64,000 nt of DNA from assembly GCA_008704415.1 (NCBI GenBank), contig VXIS01000014.1, forward strand, positions 124,001-188,000, given 5' to 3'. A model generated the notes under the pieces. That model searched no databases, was not told where the DNA came from, and saw nothing but the letters and a program-made list of their open reading frames with translations. The stretch is from Sphaerosporella brunnea. Lineage: Eukaryota > Ascomycota > Pezizomycetes > Pezizales > Pyronemataceae. Below are positions 10,812 to 21,230 of this stretch, one piece after another (within the stretch, counting starts at the first letter, position 1; each line of letters opens with the position of its first letter). The position numbers and the translations under genes are program-made.

Positions 10812-12827
10812 ATGGCTGCATCAACATCATCATCGGCCCTCGACGCCTCCGTTTCAGATCTTCAGCGGGCGTTGGATACGCTACAGCCGGAGCTGCACAC
10901 GTTGACCAGCAGTGTCCCCAGCGCCTCGATCCGCTCGATCCTATCGGAAGCCTCCGAGTCCCTGCACCAGCTGCTCGCCTTCCTTTCCGCGCGGAAAAAC
11001 CCCTCTGCCGCCGCTGCAACTGCTGCTGCCAGGGCTAGAGATAATGGCGAGCTGCAGGCACAGCTTGCGCAGCTGTTTGCGGCGCTCGCCCGGGCCGAGG
11101 GTGATGCCATTGTGGAAGGCCACTCGTGCGAAATGGCGCTGGCAGATGTCTCCAAGTTCCAGGACGCCAAGGTTTCGCCGCTTCTGAGGGATTTCAGCTC
11201 TGTGAAGGAGCGGGCCCTAGCACTTGTTGCCGACTCGGCGAGGGCTGTGGATGCGGCGATTGAGGAGCAGGGCGAGTCTAAGAGGAGGGTTGAGGCCAAT
11301 ACCGAGCGGGTCGCTGCCACTTCGAAGGATCTGGATGAGGTGCAGGCCAGCCTGAATACGATGGCTTACCAGATGGAAGCGTTGGTGGAGCGGAGGATGG
11401 AGCTGGAGGAGAGGAAGCAGGAGGCTAAGGAGCGGAGAGAGATCCAGCGGGTTTGTGTCTTCCCATCCATTCTTTTCATAGCCATGTCTGACCATGCGGG
11501 AATAGTCCTCTCAAGCTATCGGTTTCCTTTCGATGTTTGTGCCAGTACTTGCACCCGTGGCTGCCGTAGCAAATGCTTTCTCAACGTATGTCCCCAGCTA
11601 TGGCATGCATCTTGGTTGGTCACTGACAGAACCAGCAGAACGATGGACGCGGAGCTCCGGCGAGTAGCAACGCAACTTGCCAGTCTCCGCCAACAAACCG
11701 AAGGGCTCAACCCAGCACTGATCGAGCAGGCTCTTAAAGAACTAAACATGGAGCACGCCTCGCTGCAACACGAGCTTGACGTCGCCATCGCCGTCGTAGC
11801 CACCCTCAAAGCCGAGAAAGACTCGCTCGAAACCCAGCTACAGCAGCTCGAGTTCGTCCACGAGGAACTCGACTCAGTGTGTCAGCAGCTCGCCACCGCT
11901 CAACACGCCGTTGCCGAGTCCGCCGCAAAAGCCGGTGATGCGGCTGACCGTGCCTCTCATGCTAAGGGCTTGTGTGCCCAGGGTATTGCAAATGTGTGCC
12001 GCTTGGGCTTTGTGGAGGGGAGACGCTGGATTGTGGCATTGCTGTCTGGCGTGGTCGATGTGGTTGGTGAGGGACGAAAGGAGCTCGAGGCGTGTAAAGA
12101 TGATGAGCAGCTGGACGAGGGTATTGAGAGTGGAGGAGAGAGTGTTAGGAAGGGCAGCATGATCAGTGCCGATTGGTCCGAACATGGGGATTCACCTATT
12201 GACGGAACCGGGGAGTTAGTGCTGCCGCCGACTATTGAGGAGGACTTGGCAGATGATGAGGCTGAGGACGGGGACAGTGAGTGCGACTGCGAAGGGAGCG
12301 ACGATGAAGAGGTTCCCGAGACTGTCGATGTCGGTGTTGAGACGGTGGTCCACGCGGAAGAAGATGTCATCGCAGAGAGCAATGGGGCAACCGAAATACC
12401 ACTACCCGAATCGAGCGACACAGAAGAGGAGGAGGAGGAGGAAGATATCCACTTGAACGCAGAACCGGCGCCCTCAGAAACCTCTGAAAGCGGGCCTCTG
12501 CTAGCCTACCACGATGAAGAAGATGAGGAGCCTTTCAAAAAACAGCAACCGTTTTCGATCAAAGAGCCAGTTCACGGGGTAGTGGCTGGCTCGAGCTTTG
12601 AACCCGTCGCGTCAGAAAGTCAGCCAGTACAACAACACAAAGACTCGAAGGAACCGATCGTCACCGTGGTTGAGGTGGATGAAACAGTATCTCGAGATGA
12701 GGCGGAGAGGCGGCGTCGTGGCCTCGATATGCAGCGGAAGGGTTTGGATGTTGTACACTTGACGGAAGTGGAGGTTGACACCTCGACGATGCCTGGAGGA
12801 TTTCATTCGCCGTTGATAGGCCATTAG
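10812..12827 (+). CDS. Unrecognised long-helix protein with central hydrophobic segment and acidic tail
   Basis: I do not recognise the family. Residues 1-213 (10812-11450) are Ala/Glu/Leu-rich heptad-like helix. A first intron is proposed at 11451-11505 (55 nt; GTTTGT, branch GTCTGAC, AATAG). A short exon (11506-11585) follows, then a second intron from 11586 (GTATGT, branch CACTGAC) to a tandem CAGCAG acceptor (11635 or 11638). This gives about 636 aa. In this splice form the short exon encodes a roughly 20-residue hydrophobic stretch containing GFLSMFVPVLAPV. It is followed by a second long coiled coil (to about 12000), a second weakly hydrophobic helix near 12000-12060, and a very acidic tail with EEEEEED (about 12220-12540). 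Unspliced, the whole 671-codon frame also stays open, with the short exon read in another frame. The overall shape is helix, hydrophobic segment, helix, acidic tail. That suggests membrane association, but no function can be claimed. Confidence 0.7.
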   Translation: MAASTSSSALDASVSDLQRALDTLQPELHTLTSSVPSASIRSILSEASESLHQLLAFLSARKNPSAAAATAAARARDNGELQAQLAQLFAALARAEGDAIVEGHSCEMALADVSKFQDAKVSPLLRDFSSVKERALALVADSARAVDAAIEEQGESKRRVEANTERVAATSKDLDEVQASLNTMAYQMEALVERRMELEERKQEAKERREIQRVCVFPSILFIAMSDHAGIVLSSYRFPFDVCASTCTRGCRSKCFLNVCPQLWHASWLVTDRTSRTMDAELRRVATQLASLRQQTEGLNPALIEQALKELNMEHASLQHELDVAIAVVATLKAEKDSLETQLQQLEFVHEELDSVCQQLATAQHAVAESAAKAGDAADRASHAKGLCAQGIANVCRLGFVEGRRWIVALLSGVVDVVGEGRKELEACKDDEQLDEGIESGGESVRKGSMISADWSEHGDSPIDGTGELVLPPTIEEDLADDEAEDGDSECDCEGSDDEEVPETVDVGVETVVHAEEDVIAESNGATEIPLPESSDTEEEEEEEDIHLNAEPAPSETSESGPLLAYHDEEDEEPFKKQQPFSIKEPVHGVVAGSSFEPVASESQPVQQHKDSKEPIVTVVEVDETVSRDEAERRRRGLDMQRKGLDVVHLTEVEVDTSTMPGGFHSPLIGH

Positions 12828-13171
12828 ATGGAGGAGGATGCGGGTAGAGAAGACAGTATTCAATGGGGTTTCTGGCGTTCGGAGTTTCTTTGAATTGATA
12901 TTTTCATTTGTGAGGAACGGGTTTATGGCGTGCATAACTTTGGAGTCTTTTTTCGGTCGTTTCCACCATACATGTATCTATGGGTTCTTCAGAGATAACT
13001 GGCTTCTTTGGTGTTAAAGTAATTGATGGATCAACATCATCTTATTCGTGCAAAGGGTGGCAATCTGTGCTCACCGATGCTCAACAGGAGGATTAAGATG
13101 TTTGAAATGCACAGGTGAATGGTGCACCATACATTTTCGTCCGCTGATATCCCAAAAAACGCTTGTCCATT
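12828..13171. other. Convergent intergenic region
   Basis: 344 bp between two converging genes. It should contain both 3' ends. No further feature seen. Confidence 0.5.
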
Positions 13172-13885
13172 TCAGTCAGAATCACTACCATAATCTAAGC
13201 CCAATGCTGATGTTGCCGCCAGTGGTTTTGGCTCCACTACAGGTGGTGGTTTTGGCACCGACACAGGCGATTTCTTCTCCACCGGAGGCTTCGTCTCCTC
13301 CACGACCTTGCTCTCAACATCCTCCTCCACTTTCCTTTTCTTCACATCTACCACCTCCTCTTCCTCCCCATCCTCCTCCACATCCTCCTTCTTCCTAACC
13401 CTAACCCCCGCCAACGGCGGAGGCGCCTTCCCTCTCCTCCTCTTCTTCTTCACCCACATCTCGCGCTCCACTTCCACATGCAAAGGGGGCTCGTGTTCCC
13501 GCTGCAGCTCTCTAAACTTCTCGAGCTGGCCGTACTCGAGGCGCCTGCGTTCGCGCAGGCCGCTCCTCTCGCGCTCCTCCAGCGACTCCAAAAACTCCAC
13601 ATCCGCCGAGTCCAGCGTGCGGAACTGGTTCTTGAACTTGAGCTTCTCCGCTATCTCCTCGGCTTTCTTGCTTTTGTTCGCTTGCAGAATCTCGTACAGG
13701 CTGCGCGTGTCGCTAGCATCGGTCGGGTTGAGGGAGCTCGTGGTTGTGGTGCTGCTGGTGGTGGCGTTGGTGATGGAGGCGCGCGCGGCCGCCCAGGCTG
13801 CGTCCGAGGAGGAGGAGGAGGAGGTGGAGGTGGTGGTGGTGTTGGTGGGGGCAGTGGTCCCCGCGGGGACGAAGCCGGAGGACAT
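13172..13885 (-). CDS. NIP30/FAM192A-domain nuclear protein
   Basis: Single-exon gene, 237 aa. It carries the conserved N-terminal domain of NEFA-interacting nuclear protein NIP30 (FAM192A/PSME3IP1 in animals, where it binds a nuclear proteasome activator). The key block is SLYEILQANKSKKAEEIAEKL, followed by LKFKNQFRTLDSADVEFLESL. The N-terminus is a Ser/Thr-rich low-complexity stretch. The C-terminal half is charged, with basic KKKRRRGK and KKRK clusters (likely nuclear localisation) and long acidic runs. The protein ends ALGLDYGSDSD; a YxSDSD-type ending is common in nuclear scaffold proteins. Function in fungi is not established. The start lies about 80 bp from an inverted-repeat element in its promoter. 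Confidence 0.87.
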   Translation of the reverse strand: MSSGFVPAGTTAPTNTTTTSTSSSSSSDAAWAAARASITNATTSSTTTTSSLNPTDASDTRSLYEILQANKSKKAEEIAEKLKFKNQFRTLDSADVEFLESLEERERSGLRERRRLEYGQLEKFRELQREHEPPLHVEVEREMWVKKKRRRGKAPPPLAGVRVRKKEDVEEDGEEEEVVDVKKRKVEEDVESKVVEETKPPVEKKSPVSVPKPPPVVEPKPLAATSALGLDYGSDSD

Positions 13886-13964
13886 GATGATTTTGTCGTT
13901 GGGTTGTCGCTGGTGACGTGCGTGCGTCGTGTGACGCGAGGGTTGTCGCGTGTTTTAGTTTATA

Positions 13965-14374
13965 GGGCGCGTTTGGCCCAAAAACAATGATTTTTTATTT
14001 TTTGGCTGTTGCTCCGCAGCGATTCACGTTTGGCAACATAGGTTTTCGGTGGCGTTTGGGTGGCCTCAAAATCACCAGTTGACATATTTTACTGCAAAAA
14101 ACAAAATCAACGAGATAGACATGTTCAATGGAGTATTCTAATTCAGCTATCACGTTTCTGGGAAGGCTAAGGACAGGCGTTGTGAGCTCTCTCGGGTGGT
14201 TTTGGTTGTTGATGCCACTCGATCGTTGAGAATCCATCACCCTCCGACCTAATTTTTTGGATCGTTGATAGATCGTTGATTCTTGAGGGTCATGAAAAGG
14301 CACTCCCCAAACGGGCGCGACAATGGAACCATTGACACACACACACGCAAAAAGTCGGGCACCCAAACGTGCCC
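13965..14374. mobile_element. MITE-like element with GGGCRCGTTTGG termini
   Basis: The left end GGGCGCGTTTGG and right end CCAAACGTGCCC are inverted (about 12 bp, one difference). A second inner pair, GGCGTTTGGG near 14051 and CCCCAAACGGGCGC near 14300, is also inverted. The roughly 410-bp interior has no coding frame. The termini resemble those of non-autonomous hAT-like elements, but I could not confirm an 8-bp target duplication (flanks GTTTATA and TTTACAG are only similar). It sits directly upstream of the NIP30 gene start. Confidence 0.55.
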
Positions 14375-14397
14375 TTTACAGTCCCTCTTTTTTTTTT

Positions 14398-14461
14398 TTT
14401 TTGTTTTTTTCTGTTTCGTTTAAATCATATTGCTCTCGGCCGCATCGGCCATGGCATATAT
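14398..14461. repeat. T-rich repeat ending in CGGCCGCATCGGCCATG; second copy at 63613-63666
   Basis: A poly-T tract leads into GTTTAAATCATATTG, then TCGGCCGCATCGGCCATG and CATA. The same order (poly-T, GTTTAACTCATACTG, TCGGCCGCGTGCGGCCATG, CATA) occurs at 63613-63666, with more than 75 percent identity by eye. Each copy is followed by a hairpin. This suggests a dispersed mobile sequence. Confidence 0.6.
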
Positions 14462-15300
14462 ATAGAGGAGAGAGACCTGTGCTACCCCCAGGTCTCTCAA
14501 GGAAAGAAAATCAAGGAAATCGCAACCCCTCATGCCAGGAGCCCTCTTCCTCCCCCCTGGGTTTGCTTGTCGTGTGCAGCTTGATGTAGGCCGCTCTTAT
14601 CAGACTACGTTACTCCGGTCCGGAGCCTATCCTTACAGAGGGAAGTCGACTGTAGTAATTTCTCGAGTGATGCATTATGAAGAAGCAACTACGATTCTGT
14701 CCCCAACTATCGATTACCGCCTCCCGGCATCACAGCCTATAGAATAGAGTAGTGACACGGGTCCCTAGATAAAATACGGGTTGGCTTTGGAGCTGGGTGT
14801 GTATAAGTCGGTGAGCGCCCCGAATACCCAAGAAGAATGTCTGTTCGACACCTTGTGAGTCTAAAAGAAAACCTCCCTAATACTGTAGCGGGCTTTGAAG
14901 GATGTTAAGAAAGGAGCGGATAGGGAGACACAGTTCTTGACTGACAGCTTAAGAGGTTCCCCGACACCACCTCCTCCACTACCCGGGCCCAGACGCGAGC
15001 GCTTGGGGATGCCGGTGTTTGGAAAGGCGGGTGTTTTGTAAGGCAGTTCACGGTACTAGAGAATTTCGGTGCTTTCGGATCGGCTTGTGGCATGCTTCCA
15101 TGTACGTACGTGAGGGTGGCCAACAGGTACTTTAAGTACGTACGAACACCGCCACCCTCAAAGTTCGCTAGAGTAATGCACCTTTCACAGTGACGAAACA
15201 TTTCACCTGAACGCAAAAGCTCAGGCTATGCTGTCCCGAACTCCACCTTTTATGGTTCTATGGACTATCGTCATCAAGTTTTGATTCAGGGCTATCTTTC

Positions 15301-16260
15301 CTAACGCCCAACAACCCGCACCTCCAGTTCCTCTTCCAGGCCGTACATTCTCCGCCAGTCCTTCAGTCAACAAAACAGTCCACTTCCACTCGACATCTAC
15401 GCACCAAACCCATTCAGCTCCACAGGTTCCACCACCCAGCGCTACTCCTTCTCCTTCCAAGAAGCATGCACATCGAGCACATAACCATGGGGCGGCAAGG
15501 GCACCCGCTCTCTTTGGGCGCACGCTCTAAGCTCTTCGTGGGCAGCCAATATCAGCGGCACCAAGCCCTTCAGCCTAGCAAACCCATCATCCGCCCAGTC
15601 AAGTAGGCGTTCCGAGTACTGGGATATAGCTCGGACCTTCCCGTGCGGGGGCACAAACAGACGGAACTCATTGTCGGTGTTTATATCCGTTCTCCACGGT
15701 AGCAGATGCATGGTCTCGCCTGCTCCGCCCTCCGTATGCCTCAGGGCTTTGTAAGCACGAACGCTGGTGAGCAGCGAAGTAAGGACCGCGGGCGCATCCA
15801 CAAACGGGCCCATCGACCCCACACCGTCTTTAGGCGAGCACTCATCCAGGCGCATAAAATACGACTTCTTGCCGTCAAACTGTGGTTTCAGCAGTGGCAT
15901 CAGGACGTCTTCAATATCTTCTCTTAGCATTTCCGGGACCCGCCCGGTTTGCATGCCGACCTCGCTGGCGGGTGCTAGCAGTGCGCAGAGCTTGGGTGGT
16001 AGCGGGATCCGAACATAGCATGCCTGGTCTTTTGTTGATGGTGGCTGTTGTAGCTGGGAAAGAATTGGCTGCCACTGCGAATAGCTGGTCTGCAAGACCT
16101 GCGCACGGTAGTCGGAGGGTGAGAGAGGCCCTTCGTGTGCTTGAAGTGCTGGTGGGAGGTCCTCGTAGGGGTGGTTGTTGGTGTTGTGGAGATTTTGGTT
16201 GCTGCGAATGTGCGCTATGGGGATTGCACGGAAGATCGTCGACTCGTGGTCTTCCGCCAT
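15301..16260 (-). pseudogene. D123-family (Cdc123-like ATP-grasp) gene with three in-frame stops
   Basis: D123 proteins are ATP-grasp-fold factors; yeast Cdc123 promotes eIF2 assembly. The frame from about 16260 (MAEDHEST) reads openly to a TAG at 15442-15444 and includes the family motif YFMRLDECSPKDG and the later NEFRLFVPP and ISQYSERL blocks. The same frame then continues beyond the stop with conserved-looking VVEPVELNGFGA, a second TAG, MSSGSGLFC, a TGA, and LKDWRRMYGLEEELEVRVV before a final TAG at 15301. All three internal stops are one transition away from Gln or Trp codons (CAG to TAG twice, TGG to TGA). No GT-AG pair of reasonable length removes them while keeping the conserved block. 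Upstream in-frame ATGs at 16356 or 16326 are possible. It is either a young pseudogene or a gene needing RNA editing or readthrough. Confidence 0.75.
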
Positions 16261-17628
16261 TGCAGGAGCATCGGTTGGGCTTTGCTGTGTGCAAAGCGGG
16301 CTCATGTTGTTGAGGCCGTTATCAGGCATGAAGTTGTAGGACAGTGAAGCAAACACCGAGATTTTACAGGAGAAGCGGACACCTAGTCATTCGTGAAATA
16401 AGCCTCCAACAACGACTCTGGGTGGTCACGCCGGCACTTTCACTAAGTTACTGATGAACAAAGTTATTCTTAACTAAGGATTACATAACAACGTCGAACC
16501 AGTTCCGGAATCTGGAACTGAGTGATTGTCAGTGAAGCAGCCGCAGAGGGGCTGACAGCAGCCAAAACCTCCACCGCGCAGTTAGAACAGATTGGGCCAT
16601 TACAAAAGAGTCGTTCACATCGGTGGCCTGAGGGCGATACCACGGGCGAGACAAGCAGTGCAGCACAAGACCAGGCCACTTTGATATTATCGCAATGCTA
16701 CCAAGGGATTCATGGAGTCTTTCCACTCCGAAAAATCGAGCAACCAGAAGGGGGCTGGGTAGACGGCTGTGACAAACAGGAGGGGAGGGGTAAGGGCTTT
16801 GGAAATGGGTGAGAGATTATGATATGAACTGCTTACTGAGCTGAGCGGCTGGCTTACCCGGTGGGATTGGGAAACCTCAGGCACTGCGTACATAGTACGT
16901 AGCCCTGAGCGATCTACCAGCGGTGGTCTTGGGGCTCTCGGCCCGACGACCTAGCCTCTTTGGCCCCAGGGTTGTCAATGGCTGGCTGCCAAATGGCTGC
17001 ATGGGCCGGGCTGTTTGCCGCCGGGCTGAATGGCTGCCAGAGGTGAATTGACTAAGGACTGCGATCCCCTCAGCAAATGCCCTCACCAAAGCACCGAGTG
17101 GCAATGGATATATGGCTCCACTCTTTTAAGCCATTCCTGTCAATATAGGCGTTTGGCGAACAAAACACAAGATTGCATTGATTAACCGATCACACATTGC
17201 CGGCGCAACCATGATAGCCATTCAGAGTGGCCGTTTCGCGATGCTATTTTATCTTGTTTCTGGAAAACGGCCACAGCAGCATCGATCCGTCCATTGCGTT
17301 GGGAATTTTCCACAAGGAGGGTGCGGTGTGTGTCCAAGTCTGCACATGAGATCACTCGCGCGACGCAGCCCGGCTGTGCCATTCGGCCGGGCGGTTTTGG
17401 GCCGGCTACCGACAACCTTGCTTGGCCCAGGCTTTGAGAAGACCAGGGCTGATGCACGGTAGTTGGAAAATGCGTTGAAGAATGTGAACAAACCGGCACA
17501 GATATGGCGCAGAATCATAAACAAGTTGTGCTCAAAATACAAAACACACATAAATTCCACTCTTGTAGTTCTACACGACATCCCCACAAGATCATGTCCA
17601 CATCCTTCACCCTCTCCCTACTCTCCTC
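16261..17628. other. Intergenic region with degenerate inverted repeat
   Basis: Contains a candidate diverged inverted-repeat element (about 16914-17461) and no recognisable gene. The segment just after 17500 should be the 3' end of RIC1, which stops at 17629 on the minus strand. Confidence 0.45.
16914..17461. mobile_element. Degenerate inverted-repeat element
   Basis: The left ~120 bp (beginning CTACCAGCGG, containing CCAGGGTTGTC and CCGCCGGGCTGAATGGC) matches, with many differences, the reverse complement of the right ~100 bp (ending GCACGGTAG, containing GACAACCTTG and GCCATTCGGCCGGGCGG). The interior has no coding frame. It reads as an old non-autonomous element. Confidence 0.4.
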
Positions 17629-20600
17629 CTATCCCAGTCCCGGAAACCCCCTCGTATTCAGCGCGCCTTCAAACATAAAGCTTCTCCCGTCCTCTCCGGC
17701 GGGGGTTCTAAGCTCCACTAGCTCCAGCGCCTCGCGTAGTGTTTTCCCGCTATTGTCCAGCGCGGTTAAGAAGCGTGCCAACTCTTTGCACAGGTCCCAA
17801 TCGCCCTCTTGAACCGCGCGCGCCAAGAGCCGGACCATATCCTTTGAGCTGCTGGAGAGCTGTTCGAGCGTGTGCAGCACAAGCAGGTAACCACCCGCCG
17901 TCTTGAGGTCACCGCGGGAAAGTGATTCTTCGAAGAGTGCTTGCGGGGAACCAACGACAGAGAACAAATGTTTCCATGATGCTACCTCCGTTTTGCGCGT
18001 GCATCGCACGATGACGTCGAGGTAGTGCGGAAAGTGCGAGAGGAATCGTATTACTTCTGGTAATACGGCGTCGTCAGGGTCCGGTGGACTGTCAGCTTCG
18101 TCGTCGAGGACGTCGTGGAGGAGCACTTCGAGTGCGTGCGGGAAGTAGGCGAGGGATTCGTAGTTCCGGGCCAGTTCTACTGCATCGCCAGGTTGATGGC
18201 AAGAGAGGAGGTGTCGCAGAAGGTGGTTTATGAAGAGGTGGGTCTTATTTGGTTAGTGAATGATGAATAGCACAGGAGTACAGTACACACCCGCGTGGAG
18301 AACTTAAAATGTGAAAACCCAATGTCCCGGCGTTGCACGAGATCTGACTCGATCCCCAAGACTATGCCACGGTTTACGAGTGTTGACAACGGATAGAAAT
18401 CAACTGACACCTTGACTGGAGGCGGCAGCTCCTGACCATGCTCGCCAGAGTCGAGAATATCTTTCACGTCGATCCATGTCTGATGTTGTCAATGTGGAAT
18501 CTCAGAAGGATGTAGAAAATACTGACCTTGATATCGTTTCCATCGAAGGCCCATAAGGAATCGGACAGGTTCTTTTCGAGGCCCAACGTCGGGAACGTCT
18601 CGGTGATTGGTGTCTCAAGATGCTCCGGTCTTGGTGCGAACGTCTGCTGTGCGGGTTGATCCCGTATGAGAGCGTAATACTCAACATTTTGCAGCAGCAC
18701 CCGCATGTCATACTTCAGTTCCCCTCCTTCCGTGGTAGAGGGCTGCAGCAGCACTAACTTCCCATCGACAAGGAAGATCATTGTAGCAACAGCGACATCT
18801 CTGGATGGATCACCACCACGTAACTGCTCGTCTGGAACAATCCAACTGATTGAACGTACTCGGGCGGGGGCACGTATTATGCCGTGGAAAGTGATCTGCC
18901 CGACTTGAACTAGCCGCACGGAAGTCTCTGTGCTTTGCACAATGTAGTGATAAAGGACATTGTCCAGGGTGTAGACGAGCAGTGAATCATCGCCGGTCAA
19001 CGTCATAAACACCACAGCTGACGACAGCATCTCAAGGTATACAAGCATGGTGTTATCCAATGCGAGTTCACGTGAGTATAGTCGTAGCTAGACCGAATTA
19101 GCAAAGTAATCATCAATGTGTAGACAGAATCACCTGGTATGACTCGTGACTTTCGACAGCGGCAATGAGGATGTGCTGGTACCAACACATGCCCCCTCTA
19201 ACTACAAAATCTTGCTCCATTTGCTCGTTGGCGTACGTTTTCCATCGGCCACTATTGACTGAATAATGTGCCAGGCCTCGTGTCCCGGCAACTGCAACGT
19301 ATCTTCCATCGGGTGATATTACAGAATTCCGGATAGGCCAATTGTCCGCCAAGTATGAGGCAGGCACCTGTACTGTATGCCACAGAATGCTGCTATCCTG
19401 CGAGATCATGGTGTTGTCATCCTGGTCATAGCCACGATAGATCAGCAGCTTCTCCCCGGTCTGCAGAATTGGCCGTGCCGTATTCACGCACGAAAAACAC
19501 CCCACGACCGCGGATCTGGCGAACTCCAGACTCCAAATGCACTCATTCCCAGCGTTCCGCAAGAGAAGCATCTCTGCGCCATTTGCGATCCAAGCGCCGT
19601 GTTTCACCCCGCCAAGGTGGCCTTCGTTCGGCTTCTGGTCGATTAATGATTTTCGAGCAGCAAAGGAGTTTCCTCCTGGCATGCCGTATACGCTCCAAGT
19701 TGCCCAGCCATATTCATAACCGACAAAGAGACAGTAACCATCTGGTGACCAGTTCACAAAAGTGACTCGACCAGATGTTGAAGACGGGACGAAGACTTTG
19801 TGAGATAGAGGTATGTTTCCATTATAATCGCGTGCAGTGTACAGGGATATTGAGCCACTACGTTTCCAATATTAGGCTGCGGAGAACCTCATATTTGCAG
19901 GGGAAAAGACGTACTTTGCGCATGCTACTGCGAGCATGGAAAACCGAGCGTTGATAGCGACCTTTACAGCCACATCGTCGCGATTGGAAGGGATGTGAAA
20001 GCAGTAACCTTTGAAGGTTCTCGAGCCGCTCTCGCTTTCCGAGATGTGCAATTTCTGAACAGCGTATGCGCGTCCATCACTCGTTACCCATGTTGATAGA
20101 TTCATCGGGCGATCGTAAACCATATCAGTCACAACCACTGTGGTCGTCAGCACACATATCTACCATCACCCTTCCACATCGTAAACATACCGAGTGCCGT
20201 TGGCACAGACTAACCTTTCTTCTGCATCCAAGGCATCCGACTGAGCAACTCCGCAGAGGTTTGGCTGCCCGTCGAGTCCGGCGTCCACCGAATGCACTGT
20301 ATAGCCGCAGGCTTGACCGTTGCCACCATCAACTCGTCTTCCAAGGCTAAGACTCTAGTAGTTGTCAGACTGAGGCTCGTCTCCAGAGTCGACCTTCCAC
20401 CGGCTGTAGCCGTGTAATCTGGGAGACATACTTGCTGATGCCCGCATCAACTTTTATCACCATCCGAAACTGCAACGAGAATTCACGGACACCCCCGCCC
20501 TCACCGACACCCGGCATTAGTCCGCCATTGCCTACCGAACCGCTGCGCACCGAATTGGGAAGCGAGTGTTGCCGCGCATGGTGATGATAGTTGTTCACAA

Positions 20601-21230
20601 AAGTGGGCTTGTAGACTCTGGCGTTCGGATCAGTCGCCAGCGAGTAGGTCATCAGGTATCCGAGCGATGTCTGGACTACAAATATCTGCGAATCGGGTCG
20701 CACGAGAACATCGACGTTGGGGCCATAGGATTCGACAGAGCTAGGCGATCTACGCACGTGCGCCACAACCGCGGTCGGCTAGCTACACGTCAGCTGTGCA
20801 CGGCCGCACGGATGGCTGGCTGGCAGCTGGCTGGCAGCTGGAGCCTCACCTTCGTCTGCCAGATGGTCAATTCGGCCCTCGTGACGGTAGCGAACAGCGT
20901 TCCGCTCCGCGCGACCCGCAGCGCCAGAATATGCGACCTCGTTGCCTCGTCCAACGCACCGTTGCCCGCGCCGTGGGCACTGTGTGCGCTCGTTTCCGGC
21001 AGCGATTCCTCGTCCTCGACTTCCTGCTCGCCTACTTTGCGACCCTCGTCGTCATCGTCCGTGCTCCCCTTCGACCAGTCGGTCTGTTCTGAGTCTTCTT
21101 GCGGAGCGTGGGGGAGCGAAAGGCTGTTTCGCACGAGCTCGGCGGAGCCATCGGAATCGTATTCGAGGGGAGCTTCGGGCGGCGGGACTTTGGCTTTGTA
21201 GACTCTGGGAGCGCCGATGGGCCAGTACAT
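17629..21230 (-). CDS. ric1: RIC1-like Rab GEF subunit
   Basis: Ric1 with Rgp1 forms the exchange factor for the Rab6/Ypt6 GTPase at the Golgi, acting in endosome-to-Golgi recycling. Eight exons (complement): 20850..21230, 20432..20778, 20215..20354, 19915..20137, 19134..19857, 18527..19087, 18291..18479, 17629..18243. Introns are 46-77 nt with CTGAC/CTAA-type branches; the last acceptor is AAG. All junctions close in frame, giving 1059 aa, the usual size. The N-terminus starts MYWPIGAPRVY and forms a WD40-like part with LTIWQTKPT, an acidic insert at about residues 15-85, NWSPDGYCLFVGYEYGWATW and an SPDGRYVAVAG repeat. The C-terminal RIC1 domain spans roughly residues 800-1010 (HLLSCHQPGDAVELARNY, FPHALEVLLHDVLD, VIRFLSHFPHYLDVIVRCTRKTE). 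The start at 21230 matches the family N-terminus. Confidence 0.94.

Larger units (their letters stand above)
13886..15300. other. Intergenic region with repeats
   Basis: Holds the NIP30 gene promoter, a ~410-bp inverted-repeat element (13965-14374), a T-rich repeat also found near the right end of the window (14398-14461), and a small perfect hairpin GAGAGACCTG/CAGGTCTCTC near 14471-14500. From 14500 to 15300 I see no gene. Confidence 0.5.

Noticed and set aside
15301..15450. Short introns that would remove the D123 stops
   Set aside because: Candidate GT-AG pairs are 13-42 nt or delete the conserved VVEPVELNGFG block.
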